64,000 nt of DNA from an uncultured Candidatus Melainabacteria bacterium (GTDB lineage: Bacteria; Cyanobacteriota; Vampirovibrionia; Gastranaerophilales; Gastranaerophilaceae): the NCBI GenBank assembly GCA_934691935.1, contig CAKUTH010000009.1:1-64000 (forward strand), written 5' to 3'. The notes under the pieces were generated by a model. It worked only from the letters and a program-made list of their open reading frames with translations, searched no databases and was not told the DNA's origin. Position 1 is the stretch's first letter, and each line of letters opens with the position of its first letter. Positions 49,411 to 57,115 of the stretch are shown here, one piece after another. Made by a program: the position numbers and the translations under genes.

Positions 49411-49912
49411 CTTCATATTCAATAATTACAAAATCTATTCGGTTATTCATATTGTTATGGTTTGGTACATCCTTATAAAACGGCATAATCTCACCAAAAC
49501 CAAGAGGAAAAATTCTTTGGCTTTGTAGATTTCCATATTTAACCAAGTATTCAGCAATGTTTGATGCTCTTTGAACCGACAATTCCCAATTTTCGACGTT
49601 ACTTTTGGCTTCAGTATGATTTTCAACAACGCAAAAGTTTGGTAGTTTTTTTAATGTTTCTGATATGTTGTTCAAAATCGGGAGAGAACTTTCTTTTATC
49701 AAAACTTCATTACAGTCAAAAAAGTATCTTTCATCAATGCTGATTATTAGTCCTCTCGGAACTTTCGTATAAACAATATTTTCAACATTATTCAGCGCTA
49801 AGTGAAATTGTTTTTCAATTTGATTAACATTTGATTTATAAGAAATTGTGAAATTAAACCCTGAGCAAAAAATTAAGATTATGATAAGAGTAAATATGTG
49901 CGGAAATTTCAC
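49400..49912 (-). CDS. OmpA/MotB-like C-terminal domain protein
   Basis: A 170-residue protein with a signal peptide or anchor (residues 5-22, IFTLIIILIFCSGFNFT; the Cys at 16 may be lipidated) and a C-terminal OmpA-like domain that binds peptidoglycan: NHTEAKSNVENWELSVQRASNIAEYLVKYG near 97-126 and PLGFGEIMPFYKDVPNHNNMNNRIDFVI. NWELSxxRA is the MotB-type variant. It starts at GTG 49912 with GGGGG seven bases before. It converges with the sigma factor gene with an 11-base overlap. Likely tethers the envelope. Confidence 0.85.
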   Translation of the reverse strand: MKFPHIFTLIIILIFCSGFNFTISYKSNVNQIEKQFHLALNNVENIVYTKVPRGLIISIDERYFFDCNEVLIKESSLPILNNISETLKKLPNFCVVENHTEAKSNVENWELSVQRASNIAEYLVKYGNLQSQRIFPLGFGEIMPFYKDVPNHNNMNNRIDFVIIEYEVMR

Positions 49913-49965
49913 GGCATGCCCCCAAAATATTATGTAATATTTCGACAGGCATGAACATTGCCCAA

Positions 49966-51177
49966 TTAGGGTTTCAAAACAGATAAAACAAATTTGTCAT
50001 TAAAATATTTGTTTGCACAGTTTTGAATATCTTGAACTGTTACTGCTTTGATACATTCTGCAATTTTTTCTCTAAAATCAAAACCAAGTCCTAAAATTCC
50101 GTAGTGTGCAAGCCAATGTGCTTGTTGAGAGTTTGTTTCAGTGATAAATGCCCATTTGCCAAACAAATTATTTTTTGCATTTTCAAGTTCATCTTCACCT
50201 ACAGGGAATTTTTTGATTTTTTCAATTTCTTCATCAAAACCTTTTAGAGAAATTTCAATATTTTTCGGTTCAGTTGCAATATAGATAGAAAAGTTTGCGA
50301 CCAATTTCGCCATATCATAAGAACTTCTTACGACATACGCAAGCCCTTTTTTATCTCTCAATTCCAAAAATAAACGAGATGACAAACCGCTTGCACCTAA
50401 AATAATATTCAACAATGCTAACGGCGGATAGTCTTTGCTGTCAGCAGTATCGACCAACCAACCTTTTAATATGTGCGCTTGGTTCAAATCCTCTTGTATT
50501 ATTTCAAGTTTTTTGGCTTGATTAAGTGTTGGTTTTGCAGGAGTTGAAATTTCGCATGATTTTGGTAAATCTCCTAAATTTTCGTTTAAAAGTTTACTAA
50601 CAAAATCATATTCAATATCGCCAACAAATGCCAAAACCTTTTTGCTTTTGTTTAGAAGATTTTTGTATGCATTAATCACATCGTCTTTTGTTATATTTTT
50701 TAAGTTTTCTAAAATAATAGTATTAGTATAGCCGTAACGGTGATTTTCATAGATGTTTTTGTAATAACTGTCAATAACTTTAGCTCGTGGAGAATCCAAT
50801 TCTGCAATAATCTCTCCTTCAAGTTTAGCTTTTTCTTTTTCAAATTCTTCAAAAGTGGTATTTTTGATTATGTCAGTAAATATTTCAAGCGCTTTTTCAA
50901 AATCTTCATTAAGACATAAAAATTTAAACTTTATATAATCCAATTTTAACTCAGTACTAAATTCAATAGCATATTTATCTAATTCTTCTGATAATTGCTG
51001 TGCATTGTACTTTTTTGTACCCTGCATAAAAAGTCTTGTCATTAAAGAATAAACACCAGCAGGCAAATCAAAATCGGTTAACGACAAATTGAAATTTAGC
51101 GCACATCTTGGTGTGTTTTCATTTCTTCTATATGCAAAATCAATATCATTATTAAGTTTAGTACAAGTATTATTCAT
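49966..51177 (-). CDS. M16-family peptidase homologue without the HxxEH zinc motif
   Basis: A 403-residue protein with the two-domain M16B (pitrilysin, processing-peptidase-like) layout. Where active members read HLLEH, this one reads GVYSLMTRLFMQGT (residues 41-54), so both zinc His and the catalytic Glu are missing. The C-terminal domain keeps the LRDKKGLAYVVRSSYD segment typical of the family, and AFVGDIEYD near 180. Such homologues act as non-catalytic partners of an active M16 subunit or as scaffolds; the partner is not in the window. GGGAGAG precedes the ATG. No signal peptide. Confidence 0.8.
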   Translation of the reverse strand: MNNTCTKLNNDIDFAYRRNENTPRCALNFNLSLTDFDLPAGVYSLMTRLFMQGTKKYNAQQLSEELDKYAIEFSTELKLDYIKFKFLCLNEDFEKALEIFTDIIKNTTFEEFEKEKAKLEGEIIAELDSPRAKVIDSYYKNIYENHRYGYTNTIILENLKNITKDDVINAYKNLLNKSKKVLAFVGDIEYDFVSKLLNENLGDLPKSCEISTPAKPTLNQAKKLEIIQEDLNQAHILKGWLVDTADSKDYPPLALLNIILGASGLSSRLFLELRDKKGLAYVVRSSYDMAKLVANFSIYIATEPKNIEISLKGFDEEIEKIKKFPVGEDELENAKNNLFGKWAFITETNSQQAHWLAHYGILGLGFDFREKIAECIKAVTVQDIQNCANKYFNDKFVLSVLKP

Positions 51178-51333
51178 TCAAACTCTCCCTACACTCTCTA
51201 CGCTTTGCATTTTAACACGATTTGTCAGAAAAAACAATATTGACCCTTTGTTCAATATTCATTTACTCTTTATGTTATTGATTTATTAATGCAAAAATAG
51301 TATTATAAAGAAATAGATAGGAGATAGTTTAAG

Positions 51334-52491
51334 ATGAAGAAAAAAATTTTAATAGGAAGTATTGCTTTTATTGGTATTATCACAACAATTAAACTCGCAA
51401 TCATATATTATAACGCGAACTTTAACCCGTATTCTTTACCAAGTTTTTGTTCAGTAAATGAATTTATTGATTGTGACAATGTTGCAAAAACATCAGAATC
51501 GCAGTTCTTTGGCGTTCCTTTGGCGTTATGGGGAATGTTTTTGTATGCGTTTATTTTATTGATGTTGTTTGCCGAAAAATTAAAGAATCATAAATTATTA
51601 AAATTTTTAGAAGTATTTAAAAACCCTTATGCATATATAGGTGCTCTCGGTTTGATTTCTTTCGCAATTTCAATGATATTGCTTGGAATAAGCCTCTTTG
51701 AAATTAAAAAGTTATGTATACTTTGCGCATTTACATATATTTTAAACCTATTAATTGGTATAATCGCAACAGATGGACATTTTATCAAAGCAATCAAACA
51801 AAGTTTTGCAGACTTTATTGATGCTGTAAAAATCAAAAAATACTTGATAGCTTTGATTGTTGTAGCTATTTGTGCTTCAGGATTTTTAACTTACACAACA
51901 AAATCTATGGTATTAGCTCCTCAAGTAAAAAAACAAGCGTTGTTTAAAGAGTTTACATCAGCTAAAAAAAACAAATATGCAGTTACTGGAAATGTTTTAG
52001 GTGAAGAAAATGCAAAAAAAATCGTGTATGTGTATTCAGATTATCAATGTCCAATATGCTATGCGCACAACATTATGATGCATAAACTTGCAAAAGAGGT
52101 TAAGGGAATAAAAATTGTTCACAAAAACTTGCCTCTTGATGTTGAATGCAATGGTTATTTACAAGCTCCATTTCATGAAGGTTCTTGTATAGATGCAAGA
52201 TACGCAATAGCATCCGAAAAACAAGGAAAATTCTGGGAAATGAATGATATCTTGTTCCAGAATAAGCCAAAAACTGAAGATGAATTACTAAAACTTCTTA
52301 AAGACAAAGATTTTGATATTGAACGCTTGCAAAACGATGCAAACAGTATGGAAACATCAGCACAAATAAAAAAAGAAATCGACGAAGCGTACAAAAAAGG
52401 AATTAATGGAACGCCTACAACTATGATTGATAACAATGCACACGTAGGGATTAAACCTTATAAGGATTATGTAGAATGGGCAGAAAAATAA
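51334..52491 (+). CDS. VKOR-DsbA fusion, membrane disulfide-forming enzyme
   Basis: A 385-residue fusion. Residues 1-180 form a vitamin K epoxide reductase-like membrane domain: signal/TM at 5-25, Cys39 and Cys47 in the periplasmic loop, FFGVPLALWG at 58-67, and the quinone-linked CILC at 128-131. Residues 170-190 form another helix and 215-380 a DsbA-like thioredoxin domain with CPIC at 239-242 in YSDYQCPICYAHNIM and cis-Pro in GTPTTMID. It oxidises periplasmic thiols and passes electrons to quinone. Pairing of VKOR with a Trx domain is common in cyanobacteria. Its end overlaps queH by 16 bases. Confidence 0.92.
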   Translation: MKKKILIGSIAFIGIITTIKLAIIYYNANFNPYSLPSFCSVNEFIDCDNVAKTSESQFFGVPLALWGMFLYAFILLMLFAEKLKNHKLLKFLEVFKNPYAYIGALGLISFAISMILLGISLFEIKKLCILCAFTYILNLLIGIIATDGHFIKAIKQSFADFIDAVKIKKYLIALIVVAICASGFLTYTTKSMVLAPQVKKQALFKEFTSAKKNKYAVTGNVLGEENAKKIVYVYSDYQCPICYAHNIMMHKLAKEVKGIKIVHKNLPLDVECNGYLQAPFHEGSCIDARYAIASEKQGKFWEMNDILFQNKPKTEDELLKLLKDKDFDIERLQNDANSMETSAQIKKEIDEAYKKGINGTPTTMIDNNAHVGIKPYKDYVEWAEK

Positions 52492-53012
52492 TTCTACATG
52501 CCTGTTGTGCAATATGTTCAGCGTATCCGCTATCTATGTTAAAAGATAGCGGATATGATGTTATTGTGTATTTTTACAACCCAAATATCCACCCAGAAGA
52601 AGAATATCAAAAAAGACTGGATGCTCAACATACATTGTGCAAACATTTCGACTGTAAACTCGTCGAAGGTAAATATAATCCTGATGAATATTACTCTTTT
52701 GTAAAAGGTTTTGAAAACGAACCAGAAAGAGGGTTAAGATGTGACAAATGTTTTGAACTAAGGTTGCAAAAAACTGCAGAATATGCAAAGTCAATTGGTG
52801 TCGATACTTTTACAACCTCAATAGTCATAAGTCCACACAAAAATTTTTCAAAAATTTCTCAAATTGGTGAAAAAATTGCAAAAGATATGGGAATAAATTA
52901 TTTGGCGATAGATTTTAAAAAGAAGGATGGTTTTTTAAAAACGAACGAAATCTCAAAAGCACTTAATTTATATAGGCAAAATTATTGTGGTTGCTCTTTT
53001 GCAAAACGATAA
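52476..53012 (+). CDS. queH: Epoxyqueuosine reductase QueH
   Basis: QueH (DUF208) carries out the last step of queuosine synthesis, reducing epoxyqueuosine in tRNA, without B12, unlike QueG. The 178-residue protein has HACCAICSAYP at 8-18 with Cys10, Cys11 and Cys14, YFYNPNIHPEEEYQKR near 32, RGLRCDKCFELRL near 87 and YRQNYCGCSFAKR at the end, the Cys sets that bind the 4Fe-4S cluster and adjacent metal. It starts inside the VKOR-DsbA gene, overlapping it by 16 bases. Confidence 0.93.
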   Translation: MGRKIILHACCAICSAYPLSMLKDSGYDVIVYFYNPNIHPEEEYQKRLDAQHTLCKHFDCKLVEGKYNPDEYYSFVKGFENEPERGLRCDKCFELRLQKTAEYAKSIGVDTFTTSIVISPHKNFSKISQIGEKIAKDMGINYLAIDFKKKDGFLKTNEISKALNLYRQNYCGCSFAKR

Positions 53013-53136
53013 ATCATATATTTATATCATGATTTATTAAAGAAAAATTTGTATACTTGATTAAGAATATAAAATCATTAAAACAAATATATCAGTCGAA
53101 TATTTATAATAAAACTAATTAAAAAAGGAAATAAAA

Positions 53137-54114
53137 ATGAATAAAAAGATAGCTTTATTAATTATTTTTTCATTAATGTTAACTACAACTTGCGCAATCA
53201 GTGCACCAAATAATCAAAGTCGTAGCAGACAATACAAGCCTCAACAATCAGAAACTTCTAACCCTGGAGGATTTGATAAAGATACAATTTATTACCCTAA
53301 CGCAAATATAAAAAGTGCGATTGCAAAATATAAATCAGGCAACTATTCAGGTTGTTTGCAAGAGTTATTTTCTCTAACCAAAAAAGATCCGTCAAATGCA
53401 GCTGCATACTACTACATGGCAATGGCTTATACCCATATAGATATGAAAAACGATGCAATTGAAGCCTATGAAAAAGTTTTGACATTAAGCCCAAATTCAT
53501 ATTTGGCTGAATATGCAGAAAAAGGTAGAGATTGCCTGAACGGCGGGCCAAAATGTCATCCTGAAGCTGAAGCCTCAACTGAAGTACAAACTGATTTAGA
53601 TAAGTTTATTAATGCTCCATACGGAAATGGTTTGTCTGATGAATTGAACAATGAAGTAAAACAAAAAGAGTTGAACAATATCAAAGAAACTATCAACAAA
53701 AAGAATGACTTAGAACGCAGAGATATTGAAAAAATCAGAAACTTCGATAACAACAAAGATAACAACCAGTCATACGCAGAAGAAACTGAAAAAATCGCAA
53801 TGGCTAGTGATGAAGAAATTCTTAATGCAGTAAAAACATTAAAAGATGCGGGTTTGAATATAACTGTATCCCCAGAAAATCCATATTCGCAAATGATGCA
53901 ATATCAAGACCCAAAAATGGCTGAAATCAATATGCTACTAGGTAATAACAACAACAATAACAACAATAGCATGATGAATATGCTTCCGATGCTAATGAGC
54001 AAATCTCAAAATGGCGAAAATATAGATCCACGTTTTATGCAAGCAATGATGATGAATTCAATGATGTCGGATATAGATTTTACAGGCAATAACAATAACA
54101 ACAACAGATATTAA
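53137..54114 (+). CDS. Exported TPR protein with poly-Asn tracts
   Basis: A 325-residue protein with a signal peptide (MNKKIALLIIFSLMLTTTCAISA, cleavage near 23). Residues 48-130 carry two TPR-like units (AIAKYKSGNYSGCLQELFSL and AAAYYYMAMAYTHIDMKNDA, then AIEAYEKVLTLSPNSYLAEYA). From about 130 it is charged and probably disordered, with Asn-rich runs (NNNNNNNNS and NNNNNNR near the end) from repeats of AAC/AAT codons at about 53944-53975 and 54090-54109. These microsatellites can slip. Function unknown; likely an envelope scaffold. Followed after five bases by a second TPR-like gene. Confidence 0.72.
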   Translation: MNKKIALLIIFSLMLTTTCAISAPNNQSRSRQYKPQQSETSNPGGFDKDTIYYPNANIKSAIAKYKSGNYSGCLQELFSLTKKDPSNAAAYYYMAMAYTHIDMKNDAIEAYEKVLTLSPNSYLAEYAEKGRDCLNGGPKCHPEAEASTEVQTDLDKFINAPYGNGLSDELNNEVKQKELNNIKETINKKNDLERRDIEKIRNFDNNKDNNQSYAEETEKIAMASDEEILNAVKTLKDAGLNITVSPENPYSQMMQYQDPKMAEINMLLGNNNNNNNNSMMNMLPMLMSKSQNGENIDPRFMQAMMMNSMMSDIDFTGNNNNNNRY

Positions 54115-54119
54115 TATTA

Positions 54120-54716
54120 ATGTTTATGATTACAAATTATAAAAAAGCAAAAGAAAACTTGCTGACCAGACTAAACCTAGACTGTCAGCAGTTTTTTGTT
54201 AAAAATGGCTGTACGTTAGAATGCGCATATTGTTTTTTGTTTAACGAAGATTTAGAAAATGCAAAATTCGCATTTTCTCAAATTAAAGACAGTGACGTTC
54301 GGGCAAAATGGGCTCTTTTTATGATTTCATTAATAGAAGGAAATATAAAAGAATATCCGACGTATTTACAACTTAGAAATTTTTTGGAAATTGATTTAAA
54401 CCTATTAATCCACTACTTTAAAGGTGATTATGTAGAAAAAATTATCAGATATTGCGATTTTATGTTCACTATAAATCCTGAAGTGTACAAATTTATAGGC
54501 AGAGTTTTGTACAATAACAATTTGGAGCAACAAGCACTATTTTTCTTAGAAAAAGCAAAAAGTTATTTCTGGCACGATCCAGAACTCCATTACCTTCTAG
54601 CTTATATATATTACCAAAATGACAACAAAACTGAGGCTTTAAAATGTATCGAAAACTGCTTGGATGTGTTGCCAAAATATTTTCCTGCAGAAGATTTAAA
54701 ACGCAAAATTGCTTAA
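54120..54716 (+). CDS. TPR-like helical protein
   Basis: A 198-residue protein with no signal peptide, so probably cytoplasmic or retained. The C-terminal half has TPR-like helices: EVYKFIGRVLYNNNLEQQAL, FFLEKAKSYFWHDPELHYLL and AYIYYQNDNKTEALKCIENC. It contains several Cys residues (TLECAYCF). The start ATG lies five bases after the exported TPR gene; no ribosome binding site is visible, so translation is probably coupled. Function unknown. Confidence 0.65.
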   Translation: MFMITNYKKAKENLLTRLNLDCQQFFVKNGCTLECAYCFLFNEDLENAKFAFSQIKDSDVRAKWALFMISLIEGNIKEYPTYLQLRNFLEIDLNLLIHYFKGDYVEKIIRYCDFMFTINPEVYKFIGRVLYNNNLEQQALFFLEKAKSYFWHDPELHYLLAYIYYQNDNKTEALKCIENCLDVLPKYFPAEDLKRKIA

Positions 54717-54757
54717 GATAAAGGTTTGTGTTATGTTTGTCTTATAAGGAGATAAAC

Positions 54758-55810
54758 ATGATTATAATTATGGAGCCGAGAGCCTCTGAGGCTCAAGTTC
54801 AAAAAGTTATAGAATTTTTAAAATCAAATGGATTTGAAATAAGATTTAACAGAGGTGAAGTTCATACTGTAATCGACGCACTCGGCGATAAAACAACTGT
54901 TACCCCAGGAAGAATTTCAGCATTTGAAGGTGTAAAAGAAGTTAAAATAATAAGAGAACCTTTCCGTTTGGCATCTCGCGATTTGAAATCTGAAGATACT
55001 GTTATTGAATTTTCAAACGGAGTAAAAATCGGCGGAAACAACAAACCAGTGATAATGGCTGGACCTTGTTCTGTTGAAGATGATTACGAAGGCTTGCTCA
55101 AGGTCGCTTATGCCGTAAAAGAAATCGGTGGACAATTTTTAAGAGGTGGAGCTTTCAAACCAAGGACATCTCCTTATGATTTTCAAGGTTATGGAGAAAA
55201 AGCTCTAAAATACTTGAAACAAGCTGGCGAAGAAACTGGATTGTTAACAGTTTCCGAGGTTATGGATGCTTCTGACTTAGATTTAATGTGTGATTATATT
55301 GATGTTTTGCAGATTGGTGCAAGAAATGTTCAAAACTTCAAACTGCTTAGAGCTGTTGGTAAATGTAACAAACCAGTTATATTAAAACGCGGGCTTGCAA
55401 GTACAATCAGAGAATTTTTGCTTGCTGCAGAACACATTATGTATAATGGCAACCCAAATGTTATTCTTTGTGAGCGTGGAATTAGAAGTTTTGACAGTGC
55501 ATTTACACGTAACGTCATGGACATTGCATCTATTCCAGTAATCAAAAAATATTCGCATTTGCCGATTATTGTTGACCCGAGCCACGGTACAGGTCAAAGA
55601 TATTTGATTGAACCAATGGCAAAAGCTGGTTTAATCGTTGGTGCAGACGGTGTAATGATTGAGGTTCACCACGACCCAGAAAATGCTTTGTCTGATGGAA
55701 AGCAAAGTTTAACAATCCCTATGTTTAAGGATGTTATGGGAAGAATTAATCAATTAACAGAAAGACTTCATTATGAAAAAGAACATCTTTCTGCTAATGT
55801 AGAAATATAA
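54758..55810 (+). CDS. aroF: 3-deoxy-7-phosphoheptulonate synthase (type I beta, ferredoxin-like domain)
   Basis: This enzyme condenses PEP and erythrose 4-phosphate to start the shikimate pathway. The 350-residue protein belongs to the AroA-I-beta form: residues 1-70 are a ferredoxin-like (FL) regulatory domain (MIIIMEPRASEAQVQKVIEF...ALGDKTTV), and the TIM barrel follows with MAGPCSVEDDYEG near 100, GGAFKPRTSPYDFQG near 135, LKRGLAST near 218 and VDPSHGTGQR near 275. AAGGAG seven bases before ATG 54758 fixes the start; a longer frame to 54728 is unlikely. aroA is at 43136-44407, so both shikimate genes are in the window but apart. Confidence 0.94.
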   Translation: MIIIMEPRASEAQVQKVIEFLKSNGFEIRFNRGEVHTVIDALGDKTTVTPGRISAFEGVKEVKIIREPFRLASRDLKSEDTVIEFSNGVKIGGNNKPVIMAGPCSVEDDYEGLLKVAYAVKEIGGQFLRGGAFKPRTSPYDFQGYGEKALKYLKQAGEETGLLTVSEVMDASDLDLMCDYIDVLQIGARNVQNFKLLRAVGKCNKPVILKRGLASTIREFLLAAEHIMYNGNPNVILCERGIRSFDSAFTRNVMDIASIPVIKKYSHLPIIVDPSHGTGQRYLIEPMAKAGLIVGADGVMIEVHHDPENALSDGKQSLTIPMFKDVMGRINQLTERLHYEKEHLSANVEI

Positions 55811-55838
55811 ATAAAATAAGAAAAGGAATTAAAAATAA

Positions 55839-56936
55839 ATGCTTAGAACAGGAATAGTAGGACTTCCAAATGTTGGAAAATCAACTTTATTTAATGCTTT
55901 AACAAGTGCAAAAAATGCACAAAGTGCAAACTACCCGTTTTGTACAATAGAACCAAATGTCGGTGTTGTAAATGTTCCAGACGAAAGATTGGAAATACTT
56001 GCAAAATTATGCAAAACTGACGTAATAATCCCAACAGCCATAGAGTTTGTTGACATTGCAGGTCTTGTAAAAGGCGCAAGCAAAGGTGAAGGTTTGGGTA
56101 ACCAATTTTTGCACAACATAAGAGAAGTTGATGCTATTATTCAGGTTGTAAGATGTTTTGATGACCCGAACACTATTCACGTTTCAGGAAAAGTCGATCC
56201 GCTTGATGATATTGAAATCATAAACACTGAACTTGCTCTTGCTGATATGGCATCTGTTGAAAAACAAATTGCTAAAGTTTCAAAAGTTGCAAAATCTGGA
56301 GATAAAGATGCTGTTCTTTTACTTTCAGTTTTAGAAAAAATGCAAAAATTATTGGAAGGTGCAACTTTCATAAATATTGCAGATGAATTTAATGATGATG
56401 AAATTCCTGTAGCAAAGAGTTTGAATTTAATGTCTACAAAACCAGTGATTTACGCAGCTAACGTATCTGAATTTGACTTAAAAGACGGAAACGATTATAC
56501 AAAAAAAGTTGGCGAATACGCTTCATCTCATGGTGCAGAAATGGTTATTATTTCAGCAAGGATAGAAGAAGAATTAGCTGAGCTTTCCCCTGAGGAAGCT
56601 GTTGAATATCTGCATGATTTGGGTGTTGAAGATAGTGGTATCAATAGAATGATTAAATCAGTATACAGATTATTGAACCTGAGAACATTCATCACAGCGG
56701 GAGAAAAAGAAGTTCACGCTTGGACAATTCCAGCAGGCGCAAAAGCTCCTCAGGCTGCAGGTGTAATTCACACCGATTTTGAAAAAGGATTTATCAGAGC
56801 AGAAATTACACCGTATGATGAATTCGTTAAAAACGGTTCATACGTAGCCTGCAAGGATAAAGGCGTAACGCGTCTTGAAGGAAAGGATTACGTTGTGCAA
56901 GACGGTGACTTGGTCCACTTTAGATTTTCAGTGTAA
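55839..56936 (+). CDS. ychF: Ribosome-binding ATPase YchF (Obg family)
   Basis: YchF binds ribosomes and prefers ATP over GTP. The 365-residue protein shows GIVGLPNVGKSTLFNAL at 5-21 (P-loop), the NxxE motif variant later, VDIAGLVKGASKGEGLGNQFL near 70-90 (G3 and switch), a coiled-coil region near 130-180, and a C-terminal TGS domain (AWTIPAGAKAPQAAGVIHTD, ITPYDEFVKNGSYVACKDKG, GLVHFRF-like end). AAAAGGAATTAAAAATA precedes the ATG. It is well conserved and often solitary. Confidence 0.96.
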   Translation: MLRTGIVGLPNVGKSTLFNALTSAKNAQSANYPFCTIEPNVGVVNVPDERLEILAKLCKTDVIIPTAIEFVDIAGLVKGASKGEGLGNQFLHNIREVDAIIQVVRCFDDPNTIHVSGKVDPLDDIEIINTELALADMASVEKQIAKVSKVAKSGDKDAVLLLSVLEKMQKLLEGATFINIADEFNDDEIPVAKSLNLMSTKPVIYAANVSEFDLKDGNDYTKKVGEYASSHGAEMVIISARIEEELAELSPEEAVEYLHDLGVEDSGINRMIKSVYRLLNLRTFITAGEKEVHAWTIPAGAKAPQAAGVIHTDFEKGFIRAEITPYDEFVKNGSYVACKDKGVTRLEGKDYVVQDGDLVHFRFSV

Positions 56937-56959
56937 AATTATAAAAAGGCACTAAGCTT

Positions 56960-57115
56960 GTTACATTTATTAGTGTTCCTTCTCTTTCTAAGGGAAGGTT
57001 AAGATGGGTTAAAGACCCTGAAACAAGTTCAGGGTAACGGCACTTGTTATTCTGAGGCGTTAGCCGAAGAATCTCATTGCTTTGAGAGCTTTCGCTTCGC
57101 TCAAGATGACAAATC
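56960..57115. repeat. Cluster of dispersed intergenic repeat fragments
   Basis: Between ychF and the GH13-like gene lie several pieces of bacterial intergenic repeats: CTTCTCTTTCTAAGGGAAGG near 56977, then GACCCTGAAACAAGTTCAGGGT (hairpin CCCTGAA/TTCAGGG at 57016-57034), then TGTTATTCTGAGGCGTTAGCC and AAGAATCTCATTGC, then GCTTTCGCTTCGCTCAAGAT ending GACAAATC. They resemble the TCATCCTGAGC fragment at 31727-31760. Such composite patches grow by nested insertions. Confidence 0.65.

Noticed and set aside
53940..54110. CRISPR-like or tandem repeat array
   Set aside because: The repeats are AAC/AAT codon runs inside a coding frame, without spacers or palindromic repeats.
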